Below the pieces are notes generated by a model. That model saw nothing but the letters and a program-made list of their open reading frames with translations. It had not been told where the DNA came from and did not search any database. Made by a program: the position numbers and the translations under genes. A DNA stretch of 64,000 bases from Xanthomonas sp. DAR 80977 (lineage in GTDB: Bacteria > Pseudomonadota > Gammaproteobacteria > Xanthomonadales > Xanthomonadaceae): NCBI RefSeq assembly GCF_041240605.1, contig NZ_CP162487.1, forward strand, positions 5,215,001-5,279,000, written 5' to 3'. Shown here piece after piece: positions 51,975 to 61,493 of the stretch (within the stretch, counting starts at the first letter, position 1; each line of letters begins with the position of its first letter).

Positions 51975-52361
51975 ATGAAGCGAGTCACCGGCATTGGCGG
52001 CATCTTCTTCAAGGCCCACGACGCGGCGGCGTTGCAGGCCTGGTACAAGCGCCATCTCGGCATCGACGTGCAGAACTGGGGCGGCACCGCGTTCACCTGG
52101 ACCGACGACGCAGGCGCGCCGGTCGCCGGCACCACCATCTGGTCGATCGGCTCGGCGCAGGGCGAGCAGTTCGCGCCCAGCACGGCGCCGTTCATGATCA
52201 ATTACCGGGTGGACGACCTGCACGCGCTGGTCAAGGTGTTGCGCGAAGAAGGCTGCAACGTGCTCGAGCGCGTGGACGATTCCGAATACGGGACATTCGC
52301 CTGGGTCATCGACCCGGAAGGCAACAAGGTGGAACTTTGGCAGCCGCCTGCGGGGCAGTGA
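51975..52361 (+). CDS. Glyoxalase/bleomycin-resistance (VOC) superfamily protein
   Basis: Protein of 128 residues with one VOC fold. It shows VTGIGGIFFKAHDAAALQAW, WYKRHLGIDV, then INYRVDDLHALVKVLREEG and WVIDPEGNKVELWQP, the C-terminal metal Glu motif. The ATG at 51975 has GGAGG. The substrate is unknown; proteins of this kind serve as dioxygenases or isomerases or are uncharacterised. Confidence 0.88.
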   Translation: MKRVTGIGGIFFKAHDAAALQAWYKRHLGIDVQNWGGTAFTWTDDAGAPVAGTTIWSIGSAQGEQFAPSTAPFMINYRVDDLHALVKVLREEGCNVLERVDDSEYGTFAWVIDPEGNKVELWQPPAGQ

Positions 52362-52372
52362 GCGCCCCGGCT

Positions 52373-52946
52373 ATGTCGATGCGCTCCCAACGGCAGGTGT
52401 CGATCGCGATCGTATTGGTGAGCGCGCTATGCGCATGCGGTTCGCCGACACCGCCGCTCCCGGCGTCGGGTACCGATCAGGGCCCGGGTCTGGACCGGGC
52501 TTTCCTATTCGTCTGCGACACGGGAAGAAGACCGTCTCCTGGTTTCGCCGATCCCGCATGGCGCGAAGACGACCTGCGTGGATCGTGGCGCGGTCCAGAT
52601 CGACTACCGAAAAGATGCGCTTCGCATCCTTCCTTATAGAGCCGGCATCACGGCGCTGGAACTGCGTTGCGTGTCCCAGCGACAAGCCGATTCCTTCTTT
52701 CGGGAAGCACAGGACCAGCTAGCGATCCTGGTGGCGGGCGACAACGCGATCGCGACTTACCGTGTCGGGCCACCGACAATGGGATGCGGGTGGCATGGTG
52801 CGAGCGATCTGCTGCAGGCCGTCGCGCAATGCGAGCGCATCGCCGACGCCTGGTCCGTGCCCAGCAAGCGCTGCTCGACACTCTGCGCCCAGACGAGCGA
52901 CGCTGACACCAGCAGCATCTGCGTTGCCAACACGCGCACGCGCTGA
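52373..52946 (+). pseudogene. Probable frameshifted lipoprotein gene
   Basis: A lipoprotein signal starts at 52373 (MSMRSQRQVSIAIVLVSALC, lipobox LCAC), but its frame soon becomes Arg/Pro-rich. A different frame becomes protein-like from about 52500 (EEDRLLVSPIPHGAKTTC, then ITALELRCVSQRQADSFF) and stays open to 52946. A single indel near 52490-52560 would join the two into a protein of about 190 residues. The second frame has only a GTG at 52578 as a possible own start. No family is recognised. Confidence 0.4.
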
Positions 52947-52978
52947 ACGCGGCTTCGGCAACGCCGCTGCCGGCTCCG

Positions 52979-55180
52979 TCAGATCACCGTCAGATTCGCG
53001 TACGCCATCACCAGCCACTTCGCGCCGACCTCGTCGAACTGCACCTGCACGCGCGCGTGCGCGCCATTGCCTTCGTAGTCGACGACCACGCCGCCGCCGA
53101 ACTTGGGGTGCTGCACGTTGGCGCCGAGCCTGATCGCCGGGGCTTCGATGACGCTGTGGCCGAGATTGCGCGGCGCGCCCAGCGAGGCGCTGCGCGAGAC
53201 CTGCACCTTCGGCCGCACTTCGTGCAGCAGCTCGCGCGGGATCTCGCGCAGGAAGCGCGAGGGCACGTTGTAGTTGTCCTGGCCGTGGATGCGCCGCGAC
53301 TCGGCATAGCTGAGCACCAGCTTGTGCCGCGCGCGGGTGATGCCGACGTAGGCCAGGCGCCGCTCTTCCTCCAGGCGCCCGCTCTCTTCCAGCGAACGCG
53401 CGCTGGGGAACAGGCCGTCTTCCATGCCGGCCAGGAACACCAGCGGGAACTCCAGGCCCTTGGCCGAGTGCAGGGTCATCAGCTGCACGCCGTCCTCGCC
53501 GGCCTGGGCCTGGCCTTCGCCGGCCTCCAGCGAGGCGTAGGACAGGAACGCGACCAGCTCGGTCATCGCCTGGCGGCCTTCGTCGGCGTCGGCGTCGTTG
53601 TCGGCGCGCACGAAGCGCGAGGCGACCGAGACCAGCTCGTCGAGGTTGTCGGTGCGCGATTCCGAATCCAGCCCGCCGCGGCTTTCCTTGCTCCAGTGCT
53701 CGCGCAGCGCCGAGCGCGCCAGCACCTGGTCGATCTGCTCGGGCAGCGGCAGGTCGGCCACTTCGGCGGACAATTGCTCGATCAGCCCCAGGAACTGCGC
53801 CAGGGCGTTGCGCGCGCGCGCGGCCAGGTCGCCGCCCGCTTGCGCCGCCTGCTGCGCGGCGGCCCACAACGACAGCGCCTGCGCGCGCGCCAGGCGCCGC
53901 ACCTCGTCCAGGGTGCGATCGCCGATGCCGCGCGTGGGCGTGTTCACCGCGCGCTCGAACGCCGCATCGTCGGCGCGGTTGGCGACCAGCCGCAGGTAGG
54001 CCAGGGTGTCCTTGATTTCGGCGCGCTCGAAGAAGCGCATGCCGCCGTAGACGCGGTACGGCACCTGCTCGGCGATCAGCGATTCTTCGAACGCGCGCGA
54101 CTGCGCGTTGCTGCGGTAGAGCACCGCCGCCTCGCTGTAGCTGCCGCCGTCGCGCACCCACTGGCGCACGCGCTCGACCACGTAGCGCGCCTCGTCGATC
54201 TCGTTGTAGGCCGCGTACAGGTCGATCGGGTCGCCGTCGCCCGAATCGGTCCACAGCTGCTTGCCGATGCGGTCCGGGTTGTGGGCGATCACCGCGTTGG
54301 CGGCGTTGAGGATGTTGGCGCTGGAGCGGTAGTTCTGTTCCAGGCGGATGGTCTGCGCGTTCGGGAAATCCTTCAGGAAGCGCTGCACGTTCTCGACCTT
54401 GGCGCCGCGCCAGCCGTAGATCGCCTGGTCGTCGTCGCCGACCACGAACACGCGGCCGCTGTCGCCGGCGAGCACGCGCACGAACGCGTACTGGATCGCG
54501 TTGGTGTCCTGGAACTCGTCGACCAGGATCTCGCCGAAGCGGCTGCGGTAGTGCGCCAGCAGCGCCGGGTTGTCGCGCAGCAGTTCGTGCGCGCGCAGCA
54601 ACAACTCGGCGAAATCGACCAGGCCGGCGCGGTCGCAGCGCTCCTGGTACAGCGCGTAGGCGCTGCGCAAGGTGGTGGTCCACTCGTCGCGCGGCTCGGG
54701 CTGGATGTGCTGCGCACGCCGGCCCTCGTCCTTCTGCTGGTTGATCCACCACACGATCTGCTTGGGCGGGAACTTGCCCTCGTCCAGCTCCAGCTGCTGC
54801 ACGACGCGCTTGACCAGCCGCAGCTGGTCGTCCGAATCCAGCACCTGGAAGCTCTCCGGCAGCCTGGCATCCTGCCAGTGCAGCCGCAGCAGGCGGTGCG
54901 CCAGGCCGTGGAAGGTGCCGATCCACATGCCGCGGCTGCCGTTGCGCAACTGCAGGTCGGTGCGGTGGCGCATCTCGCCGGCCGCCTTGTTGGTGAAGGT
55001 GACCGCGAAGATGCCGTGCACCGGCACGCCGTGGACTTCGTTGAGCCAGGCGATGCGGTGGGTGAGCACGCGCGTCTTGCCGGACCCGGCGCCGGCCAGG
55101 ACCAGGTAATGGCCGGACGGTGCGGAGACGGCCTCGCGCTGGGCGGGGTTCAGATCATCGAGCAAATGGGAGACATCCAC
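52979..55180 (-). CDS. uvrD: DNA helicase II UvrD
   Basis: Superfamily 1 3'-5' helicase for nucleotide excision and mismatch repair, 733 residues. Motifs in order are LVLAGAGSGKTRVLTHRIAW (Walker A), FAVTFTNKAAGEM, ILVDEFQDTNAIQ, FVVGDDDQAIYGWRGA, LEQNYRS, QLMTLHSAKGLEF and YVGITRARHKL. A C-terminal Tudor-like tail follows (NVQHPKFGGGVVVDYEGNG). Translation starts at a GTG (55180). It is a chromosomal housekeeping gene. Confidence 0.97.
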   Translation of the reverse strand: MDVSHLLDDLNPAQREAVSAPSGHYLVLAGAGSGKTRVLTHRIAWLNEVHGVPVHGIFAVTFTNKAAGEMRHRTDLQLRNGSRGMWIGTFHGLAHRLLRLHWQDARLPESFQVLDSDDQLRLVKRVVQQLELDEGKFPPKQIVWWINQQKDEGRRAQHIQPEPRDEWTTTLRSAYALYQERCDRAGLVDFAELLLRAHELLRDNPALLAHYRSRFGEILVDEFQDTNAIQYAFVRVLAGDSGRVFVVGDDDQAIYGWRGAKVENVQRFLKDFPNAQTIRLEQNYRSSANILNAANAVIAHNPDRIGKQLWTDSGDGDPIDLYAAYNEIDEARYVVERVRQWVRDGGSYSEAAVLYRSNAQSRAFEESLIAEQVPYRVYGGMRFFERAEIKDTLAYLRLVANRADDAAFERAVNTPTRGIGDRTLDEVRRLARAQALSLWAAAQQAAQAGGDLAARARNALAQFLGLIEQLSAEVADLPLPEQIDQVLARSALREHWSKESRGGLDSESRTDNLDELVSVASRFVRADNDADADEGRQAMTELVAFLSYASLEAGEGQAQAGEDGVQLMTLHSAKGLEFPLVFLAGMEDGLFPSARSLEESGRLEEERRLAYVGITRARHKLVLSYAESRRIHGQDNYNVPSRFLREIPRELLHEVRPKVQVSRSASLGAPRNLGHSVIEAPAIRLGANVQHPKFGGGVVVDYEGNGAHARVQVQFDEVGAKWLVMAYANLTVI

Positions 55181-55920
55181 CCGGGTATTTTACCGGTTGC
55201 GGCGGCGCATCGCCTGCGACAGGCGCGACGCCGACGCGAAAAACGGCGATTGCGCCATGTTCACGGCGTCGGCAACGGCCGTTCGGCGGCGAAATCCCCG
55301 AAAGCGCACAGCTTCGGGCAACTGCCGGCTGGACGCCCACAGCACGAAGAACCGGCCACTGCCGCCCAGACGCCGATGGAGCCGCCGGTACAGGCGGCCG
55401 TCGGCCAACGCCCAGCCTGTCCACTCCCCATCATCGATCGCGCGCGCGACTGGCCTGGGGGACAGGCAGCACGCCGGCGCGGCCCGGCCGACCTTGGTTG
55501 GCGCTGTTGGCACGGACGCCGATGATGCCAGTGATGCCGGGCGGGGCTGCCGCGCATCGCTCCGGGCCGGCCGGCCGCGAACGGGCTGGCGTTGGCCGCC
55601 GCCGGGTTGTACTGGCCGAGCGCCCGCCGGCGCAGGCGTTGCCGGCCCTGCTGTCGACCGGCGCCGGTACCGCGCTGCCGCGGGAGGGTGATGAGTGCGC
55701 TGTCGGTCAGCGTGGTACCGAAGGAACCGGCATGGCCGCCGGCATCTTGCTCCGACGTCATCTGGTTCAGCCAGCGCGGCCTCGATTTCCGTCGATGTTC
55801 GAAGTGGCGATCCATCTCTCCCGCCCGGCGCACCGCCGCGTCTCGAGTTCACCTTGGGTGCGTTGCGCTGAGTGCGCAACACTCGTCTGCGCATCCAGCG
55901 CATCGCTCGGATCCGACGTC
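55181..55920. other. 740-bp region without a convincing gene
   Basis: Frames on both strands are Arg/Pro/Ala-rich and shadow-like. One minus-strand stretch (about 55195-55450) reads more like protein (DDGEWTGWALADGRLYRRLH; VLWASSRQLPEAVRFRGFRR) but lacks a credible start and may be a degraded remnant. Nothing else was recognised. Confidence 0.35.
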
Positions 55921-56307
55921 TCAGCCGATGGCGAATTTCTGGAGAGCGTTGACGTCGAAATAGTCCCGCCACTCGACAATCTTGTCGTCCTGGAGCTCGA
56001 AGATGCCCATGATCATCACGCGTCCGATTTCACTGCCGTCGGCACGCTCGAACCGGTCGAGCCGTTCGGTCAGAACCCGAGATCCGTCGGCGGCAATGGC
56101 GAGCATGTCGATATGGACCGTGGAAATGCCCATCGATGTCTCCAGTTCGTCGATCATGGCAATCGCCTCCTCGATGCCCCTGGTGACTGAAACGCCTTCG
56201 TTGACCCAGCGCGTGTCGGGTGTGAACCAGCGGCGGACCGCTGGCCTTCCGCCGTCCTCAAAGAACGTTGCACAAAAAGCCGAGACAGTCTCGGTTGGCG
56301 TGGGCAT
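55921..56307 (-). CDS. SnoaL-like / limonene epoxide hydrolase-like (NTF2 fold) protein
   Basis: Protein of 128 residues, one NTF2-like domain: VSAFCATFFEDGGRPAVRRW, TPDTRWVNEGVSVTRGIEEA, then RVLTERLDRFERADG and GIFELQDDKIVEWRDYFD, the usual C-terminal motif of limonene-1,2-epoxide hydrolase-like and polyketide cyclase-like proteins. The ATG at 56307 has AGAGGA. It is divergent from an AraC-type regulator that probably controls it. Confidence 0.85.
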   Translation of the reverse strand: MPTPTETVSAFCATFFEDGGRPAVRRWFTPDTRWVNEGVSVTRGIEEAIAMIDELETSMGISTVHIDMLAIAADGSRVLTERLDRFERADGSEIGRVMIMGIFELQDDKIVEWRDYFDVNALQKFAIG

Positions 56308-56407
56308 GGCGATTCCTCTTCGGAAGATGCGATAGGCCTCAATGGCCTCGCTGTGCCCTACGCTAAGCATGGCGTCGCATCGCCACAATGTCTGATCTGC
56401 CGCCAAA

Positions 56408-56422
56408 CTTGCCTGATTCTCC
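56408..56422 (+). promoter_or_regulatory. Possible AraC-type operator half-site upstream of the 56465 regulator
   Basis: CTTGCCTGATTCTCC lies 57 bp before the regulator start and resembles CTTACCTGATCGTCT, 60 bp before the paralogous regulator at 58971. The equal placement suggests a shared autoregulatory site. Confidence 0.35.
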
Positions 56423-56464
56423 TGGAGGCTCGATACTCTTGGGCAATCGCTACTGGATGCCTCG

Positions 56465-57382
56465 ATGGGCGAACTCGACGAAATCCGCGAGATGGCGCTG
56501 CGACACGCTGGGCGTCGGAGCCTTCAACTGCCGAGGCTGTTCGCCTACTCCCTCGACCATACGACCGAGGTCGACCCGCTGATCTACGATCCCGCGGCGT
56601 CCCTGGTGATACAGGGAACCCAGCGCATGTTCATCGGCGACCAGATGTTCGAGTACGGCCCTGGCCAGAGCATGATCGTCGCCGCTGAGATCGCTGCGCT
56701 GGGCCAGATTTGTGAGGCGTCGGAGGATCGGCCGTTCCTCGCCGTCGGTCTGTATCTGGACCCGATCCTGCTGTCGAACCTCATACTCGAAATGGCCGCA
56801 ATACCAGAGTTGCCGATCGCGTCAGGCTACGGCGTCAGCACCGCGAGCGCGTCGCTGCTGGGCGCCTGGCGAAGGCTGCTGGAGTTGCTCGATCGCCCCG
56901 CCGAGATTGCGGTAATGGCGCAGCCTTTGCAGCACGAGCTCATGTTTCGGCTGCTGATGGGACCGCATGGCGGCCTGCTCCGTCAGATTGCCGGATCTGA
57001 CTCGCGCCTGTCGCACATCCGGCAGGCCATGGCCTGGATCCGCGACCATTACACCGAGCGCCTCGATTTCAAGGCGGTCGCTGCGCTGGCGGGCATGAGC
57101 GTATCCGTTTTTTACAGCCGCTTTAAGGCCGTCGCCGCCGTCAGCCCGCTCCAGTATCAGAAATATGTCCGACTCCACGAGGCCCGCCGTCGCATGATGG
57201 CGAACCAAGCGGGCGCAGCCGAGGTGGCGTTCGCGGTCGGCTACGAAAGCGCCTCGCAGTTCAGCCGCGAATACAAACGCCTTTTCGGAGCGCCGCCGGG
57301 TCGAGACATCGTGAAAGCGAAGGCAGACTTGGGCCGCGTCAATCTGCCAAGAGCGCTTGGTGCTCGGTCAGATGCTGTCTGA
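56465..57382 (+). CDS. AraC-family transcriptional regulator (AraC_N type)
   Basis: Regulator of 305 residues. The N-terminal cupin-like AraC_N domain (about 20-190: YDPAASLVIQGTQRMFIGDQ; AVGLYLDPILLSNLIL) is followed by two HTH units (RLDFKAVAALAGMSVSVFYS; AAEVAFAVGYESASQFSREY, FGAPPGRD). It is divergent from the SnoaL-like gene. Its 3' end overlaps the tail of the convergent GST gene by 44 bp. It is clearly paralogous to the regulator at 58971 (shared LSPLQYQK/VSPLQYQK and VGYESASQFSREY). Confidence 0.92.
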   Translation: MGELDEIREMALRHAGRRSLQLPRLFAYSLDHTTEVDPLIYDPAASLVIQGTQRMFIGDQMFEYGPGQSMIVAAEIAALGQICEASEDRPFLAVGLYLDPILLSNLILEMAAIPELPIASGYGVSTASASLLGAWRRLLELLDRPAEIAVMAQPLQHELMFRLLMGPHGGLLRQIAGSDSRLSHIRQAMAWIRDHYTERLDFKAVAALAGMSVSVFYSRFKAVAAVSPLQYQKYVRLHEARRRMMANQAGAAEVAFAVGYESASQFSREYKRLFGAPPGRDIVKAKADLGRVNLPRALGARSDAV

Positions 57383-58013
57383 AACGGTCTGCGTAATCCT
57401 GGCCCACGGCCGCGGCGACGCTGTCTCGTGATGCCAATGACTCACGCCACTGGGACACGCGTGGCAGGCCATGAAAGATCGGCTGCGTCACGGTCGGGTC
57501 GATGAGGCCGAAGTACCGGAACACAGGCGCGAAGACCGCATCGACCATGCTGAACCCAGATCCGGAGAAGTAGGGCCCCTGTTCCATTGTGCCTTCGAGC
57601 TTCTCGAGCCGGCCGCGAAGGGCGGCACGCCTGGCGTCTGCCGTCGCGCGATCCTTGGCATTGAGGAATTGCCACGCGTCGGCCAGGGTCGCCGTGCCGT
57701 ACTCGATCCACGCGCGCTGGTGGGCACGCGACAGCGCATTCTCCGAGTAGAGCTTGCCACCGTCCTGCGTCTCTTCGAGATACTCGCAAATCACCATGCT
57801 CTCGAACAGGACCGCATCTTCTTCGCCAGCCCGCTCCACCTTCAGCAAGGGCACCTTGCCTGTCGGTGAAAGTGCCAGGAACCAGTCCGGTTTATCGGCA
57901 AGATCGACGTTGATTCTTTCGAAGGCGACGTTTTTCTCCAGGAGAACAATGGCCGCACGCTGGACGAACGGGCAAAGCGGATGGCTGATGAGCGTGAGCG
58001 TGCTGGTCGTCAT
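57339..58013 (-). CDS. Glutathione S-transferase family protein
   Basis: Protein of 224 residues. The thioredoxin-like N-domain has SHPLCPFVQRAAIVLLEKNV and LSPTGKVPLLKVE, then the Ser-containing LFESMVICEYLEE. The helical C-domain follows, with FSMVDAVFAPVFRYF (the conserved Asp in the C-domain cap). A Cys-Pro-Phe near the N-terminus suggests an omega- or beta-like active site. It is probably cotranscribed with the SDR gene upstream (45 bp gap) and likely belongs to an AraC-controlled stress or detoxification module. Confidence 0.9.
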   Translation of the reverse strand: MTTSTLTLISHPLCPFVQRAAIVLLEKNVAFERINVDLADKPDWFLALSPTGKVPLLKVERAGEEDAVLFESMVICEYLEETQDGGKLYSENALSRAHQRAWIEYGTATLADAWQFLNAKDRATADARRAALRGRLEKLEGTMEQGPYFSGSGFSMVDAVFAPVFRYFGLIDPTVTQPIFHGLPRVSQWRESLASRDSVAAAVGQDYADRFRQHLTEHQALLAD

Positions 58014-58057
58014 GCTGTTTTCTCGAGAATTGACAATCCGGGGAGCGCTTGCCTGGT

Positions 58058-58816
58058 CTACAGCAATTGTCCTCCCGAGATATCGAATGTGGTGCCATTG
58101 GCCCAGGCCATGTCGTCGGACAGGATCGCGGCGACGGCGCCGCCCACGTCGTCCGGCAGGCCGACGCGCCCCAGCGCGATGCCCTGCGCCACGTACGCAT
58201 TCACCCCCTCGTTGTCGCGCACTGCGCCACCGCCAAAATCGGTTGCGATGGCGCCCGGCGCGATGGCGTTGACGCGAATCCTGCGCGCACCCAGCTCGAC
58301 CGCCAGGTAGCGCGAAAGCACCTCGACCGCCGCCTTCATGGCTGCGTACAGGCTATAGCCCGGCAAGGTGAAGCGCACGAAGCCGGACGAGACGTTGAGG
58401 ATCCGACCGCCATCGGCGATCAGCGGCAGGAGCTTCTGCGTCAGGAAAATCGGGCCCTGCAGGTGGGTGGAAACCAGGGAAGCAAACTGCTCCTCGGTCG
58501 CATCGACAAAGTTCGAGAACAGTCCGTTGCCAGCGTTGTTGACCAGATAGTCGAAACGATCCCGGTGGAAATGCGACCTGAGCGTCTCGTCGACGGCCTC
58601 AGCGAACGCCGGGAAGCTCGCCGTGTCGGTCACATCGAGCGCCAGCATCGACGCCTTGCCGCCCAGCGCCTCAACGTCCTGACGCAAGGCGTTGGCCTCG
58701 GCCGCGCCATTGCGGTAGGTGCCGATGATGTGGACCCCGCGCCTGGCCAGATGAAGCGCCATGTTGCGGCCAAGGCCGCGGCTCGCGCCGGTGATGAGTG
58801 CAATAGGGTGGGTCAT
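58058..58816 (-). CDS. Short-chain dehydrogenase/reductase
   Basis: NAD(P)-dependent oxidoreductase of 252 residues. It shows the cofactor motif ITGASRGLGRNMALHLARRG, LVNNAGNG, the catalytic Ser in ILNVSSGF, Tyr-x-x-x-Lys as YSLYAAMKAA, and the C-terminal INAIAPGAIATDFGG and GTTFDISGGQ. It is divergent from the AraC regulator at 58971, with direct-repeat sites between them. The substrate is unknown. Confidence 0.93.
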   Translation of the reverse strand: MTHPIALITGASRGLGRNMALHLARRGVHIIGTYRNGAAEANALRQDVEALGGKASMLALDVTDTASFPAFAEAVDETLRSHFHRDRFDYLVNNAGNGLFSNFVDATEEQFASLVSTHLQGPIFLTQKLLPLIADGGRILNVSSGFVRFTLPGYSLYAAMKAAVEVLSRYLAVELGARRIRVNAIAPGAIATDFGGGAVRDNEGVNAYVAQGIALGRVGLPDDVGGAVAAILSDDMAWANGTTFDISGGQLL

Positions 58817-58896
58817 GGCGGCCTTTCTCGGATGGTCGCGCCCTCGGGCGCCTTGTCCAATCCAAGGTAGGCAAACGCCGGGGCGGGAACCAGTTC

Positions 58897-58929
58897 GATC
58901 GGCTCAATTTCTTACCTGATCGTCTCAAT
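58897..58929 (+). promoter_or_regulatory. Direct-repeat operator between SDR and AraC genes
   Basis: GATCGGCTCAAT (58897) and GATCGTCTCAAT (58918) are direct repeats spaced 21 bp, two helical turns, typical of AraC-family binding. They lie in the divergent region and could control both genes. Confidence 0.55.
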
Positions 58930-58970
58930 CGTGTTTTTGCTTTTGCGCGACGGAGTGGCACACTGCAGCG

Positions 58971-59870
58971 ATGACGAACGATCTCGCGCCGCATCTGGAC
59001 ATTGTGCTGCGCCACGCCGCGACGGGTTCGACGGAGACGCCGATCCCCCGCCTCGACCTGTTTGCAGGACAAGGCTCCGCCGACAAGACGCCTTGCCTTT
59101 ATCGCTCGATGATCTGCTTCATCCTGCAAGGGTCCAAGCGCGTTGCGGTCGGCGACACCCGCCTGAGTTACGACAGCGCGCAGTATTTCATCAGCGCTCT
59201 CGACCTGCCGCTGATCGGGCAAATCCTGGATGCCGGCAAGGACCGTCCCTACGTCGCGGTCTCACTCGTCCTGGAGCCGGCGCTGTTGGCGGAGCTGGCT
59301 GCGGGCATGCCCCCGATCCGCGAGAGCGATCAGAAAGGCATGGGCATCGCGGTCAATCCAATGAGCGCTCCGCTTCGCGATACCTTGCTCCGGTTGCTGT
59401 CGTTGCTCGACAACCCCGCGGATATTCCCACGCTCAGCCCGCTGATCGAGCGCGAGTTGCTCTACCGTTTGCTGCAAGGCCCCCAGGGGCGATTGCTGCG
59501 TCAGATCGCACGGCCTGAAGGTGCCTTGGACCGCGTTCGGCGCGCTATCGCGTTGATCAGGGACAACCGCGGCGCGCAGCTTCGCATCGGTACCCTTTGC
59601 GATGCCAGCGGGATGAGCCGCGCAAGCTTGCATCGCCATTTCCTGGCGATCACCGGCCTCAGCCCGCTTCAGTATCAAAAGCAGCTCAGATTGCAGGAGG
59701 CCCGCCAGCTGTTGCTGGCGGGCGGCCACAGCGCGTCGGATGCGGCGTTCGCGGTCGGATACGAAAGCGCCTCCCAATTCAGCCGCGAGTACCTTCGGCA
59801 GTTTGGCGCGCCGCCCGCGCGGCATGTGCGGGAGATGCGGCAAGCGATTGAGCAACCGCCAGGGCCTTAG
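58971..59870 (+). CDS. AraC-family transcriptional regulator (AraC_N type), paralogue of the 56465 gene
   Basis: Regulator of 299 residues with the AraC_N sensor domain (SMICFILQGSKRVAVGDTRL; YFISALDLPLIGQILDAGKD) and two HTH units (RIGTLCDASGMSRASLHRHF; SASDAAFAVGYESASQFSRE). It is divergent from the SDR gene. The pair SDR-GST on one side and the duplicated regulator on the other suggests two related detoxification modules in tandem. Confidence 0.92.
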   Translation: MTNDLAPHLDIVLRHAATGSTETPIPRLDLFAGQGSADKTPCLYRSMICFILQGSKRVAVGDTRLSYDSAQYFISALDLPLIGQILDAGKDRPYVAVSLVLEPALLAELAAGMPPIRESDQKGMGIAVNPMSAPLRDTLLRLLSLLDNPADIPTLSPLIERELLYRLLQGPQGRLLRQIARPEGALDRVRRAIALIRDNRGAQLRIGTLCDASGMSRASLHRHFLAITGLSPLQYQKQLRLQEARQLLLAGGHSASDAAFAVGYESASQFSREYLRQFGAPPARHVREMRQAIEQPPGP

Positions 59871-59950
59871 ACGTTTGCGGCTGCAGGCCGATCTGCAAGA
59901 CGCCGGGCCGGCTCCTGCGAATCCTGCGAATGACGCGATTGCAGTGCGTT

Positions 59951-61378
59951 TTATGCGGCGCTCGCCGGCAGCAATGCGCACAGCACGGCCTGCGCCTGCT
60001 GCTGCGCCTGCACCCGCAATTCCGGGATCGCCAGGCTTTCCCACAGGCTGCCGATGCGCAGGCTGCCGAGCACGCGCAGGCGCGGATCGGCCTGGCCGTC
60101 GGCGTCGAGCAGCGCGCCATCGGCGGCGGTGGCCACGCCGATGCCGTGCGGGCCGGGCGCGGCGTGGCCGCAGCCCAGCAGTTGGTGCAGCAGCGGGTTG
60201 CGCATGGTCTGCGCGCGCAGCTCCACGCCGGTGGCGTTGACCAGGTAATGGGCGTCCAGTTGCAGCGCCAGGCCATCGGGACCGACCGCGTTGACCTGCA
60301 CGCAGGCGCCGACCGGGAACACCGTGTCCAGCCGCGCGCGGTGCACGCGCAGCTGGCCAACCCGGCGCATCGCCTGCAGCTGCGCGAACACCGGCGCGGC
60401 GATGCGGTGCCGGTGCACGTCCCAGTAGCGCGCGGCATGGCGCAGGAAGCGCCGCTGTTCGCTGGCCGACAGCGATTGCCACAGCGCCTGGCCCAGCGGC
60501 CGCACCCGCTCCATCACGCTTTGCCAGGGCAGGCCGTGCGCCTGCGCGGTGGCCGCATGCCGGCGCAGCGCGCGCAGGCGCTGGCGCAACGGCAGCGCCA
60601 GCAATGGCTGCGGATCGAACTCGGCCGCGGCATTGCCGACATGCTCGGCATGCGGCAGCGGCAGCACCGCGTGTCGCGAGATCACGTGCACCGGGCCGCG
60701 GTGCGCATTGGCGAGCAGGGTCAGCACGCTGTCGGCCATGCTCAGGCCGGCGCCGACGATGCACACCGTGGACTCGCGCGGGATCGCGCGCAGCCGTGCG
60801 TAGTCCCAGGCATCCACGCGCACGTGCGCGGGCAGGCTGGGCGCGCCGCGCGCCGGCAGCGGACGCAGGCTGTTGCCCAGCGCCAGCACCGTCGCCTGCG
60901 CGCGCAGCGTCGCGCCGTCCTGCAACCGCAGCGCCTGGCCGCGCGCATCCGGGTCCAGCGCCAGCACCCGCTGCTGTCGCCACTGCAGCTGCGCCGGGCT
61001 GGCGGCCTGCGCCTGCGCCAGGCGCGCGCGCAGGTAGTCGGCGTAGTGGCGGCGCTGCACGTAGGCCTGCGCCAGCGCGGCGCGCTCCAACGCCGGATAC
61101 AGCGCCTGCTGCTGCAGCCAGTCGAGGAAGTCGTCGGGCAGCTCGGCGAAGGCGCTCATGCGCCCGGCCGGCACGTTCAGCAGGTGCTCCGCGCACGGCG
61201 TCGCATAGGCCACGCCCTGCGCCAGCGCGGCCTGCGGCTCGATCAGCTGCAGCCGCAAGGGGCGCGTGGCCTGCCGCAGCAGCTGCAGCGCGACCAGGGT
61301 GCCGGCCGCGCCGCCGCCGACGATGGCGATATCGCAGTCGCAGTCGCCATCGGATGCAGTGGGCAGGAGTTCGCTCAT
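59951..61378 (-). CDS. FAD/NAD(P)-binding oxidoreductase (NAD_binding_9 type)
   Basis: Flavoprotein of 475 residues. The FAD Rossmann motif IAIVGGGAAGTLVALQLL is near the N-terminus. NVPAGRMSAF and the central NAD(P)-like motif VCIVGAGLSMADSVLTLL follow, with ATVLALGNS and YLVNATGVE late in the chain. This matches the PF13454-type FAD-NAD(P)-binding family rather than a classic monooxygenase. The substrate is unknown. The ATG at 61378 has only a weak ribosome site. Confidence 0.85.
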   Translation of the reverse strand: MSELLPTASDGDCDCDIAIVGGGAAGTLVALQLLRQATRPLRLQLIEPQAALAQGVAYATPCAEHLLNVPAGRMSAFAELPDDFLDWLQQQALYPALERAALAQAYVQRRHYADYLRARLAQAQAASPAQLQWRQQRVLALDPDARGQALRLQDGATLRAQATVLALGNSLRPLPARGAPSLPAHVRVDAWDYARLRAIPRESTVCIVGAGLSMADSVLTLLANAHRGPVHVISRHAVLPLPHAEHVGNAAAEFDPQPLLALPLRQRLRALRRHAATAQAHGLPWQSVMERVRPLGQALWQSLSASEQRRFLRHAARYWDVHRHRIAAPVFAQLQAMRRVGQLRVHRARLDTVFPVGACVQVNAVGPDGLALQLDAHYLVNATGVELRAQTMRNPLLHQLLGCGHAAPGPHGIGVATAADGALLDADGQADPRLRVLGSLRIGSLWESLAIPELRVQAQQQAQAVLCALLPASAA

Positions 61379-61493
61379 GCCGGCGATTGTAAGGGATGCC
61401 CCCGCCGGCTCCGCCGATGGCTAAGAACCATCGCTCATGTGGTGGCGAACAGCGCGCATGGCAGCGACATCATGCTGTCATGTCCACGCGTTC

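Noticed and set aside
55190..55972. Minus-strand frame of 260 codons downstream of the SnoaL-like gene
   Set aside because: Most of it is Arg/Pro-rich and lacks a plausible start; only about 80 codons look protein-like, kept as a possible remnant in the intergenic entry.
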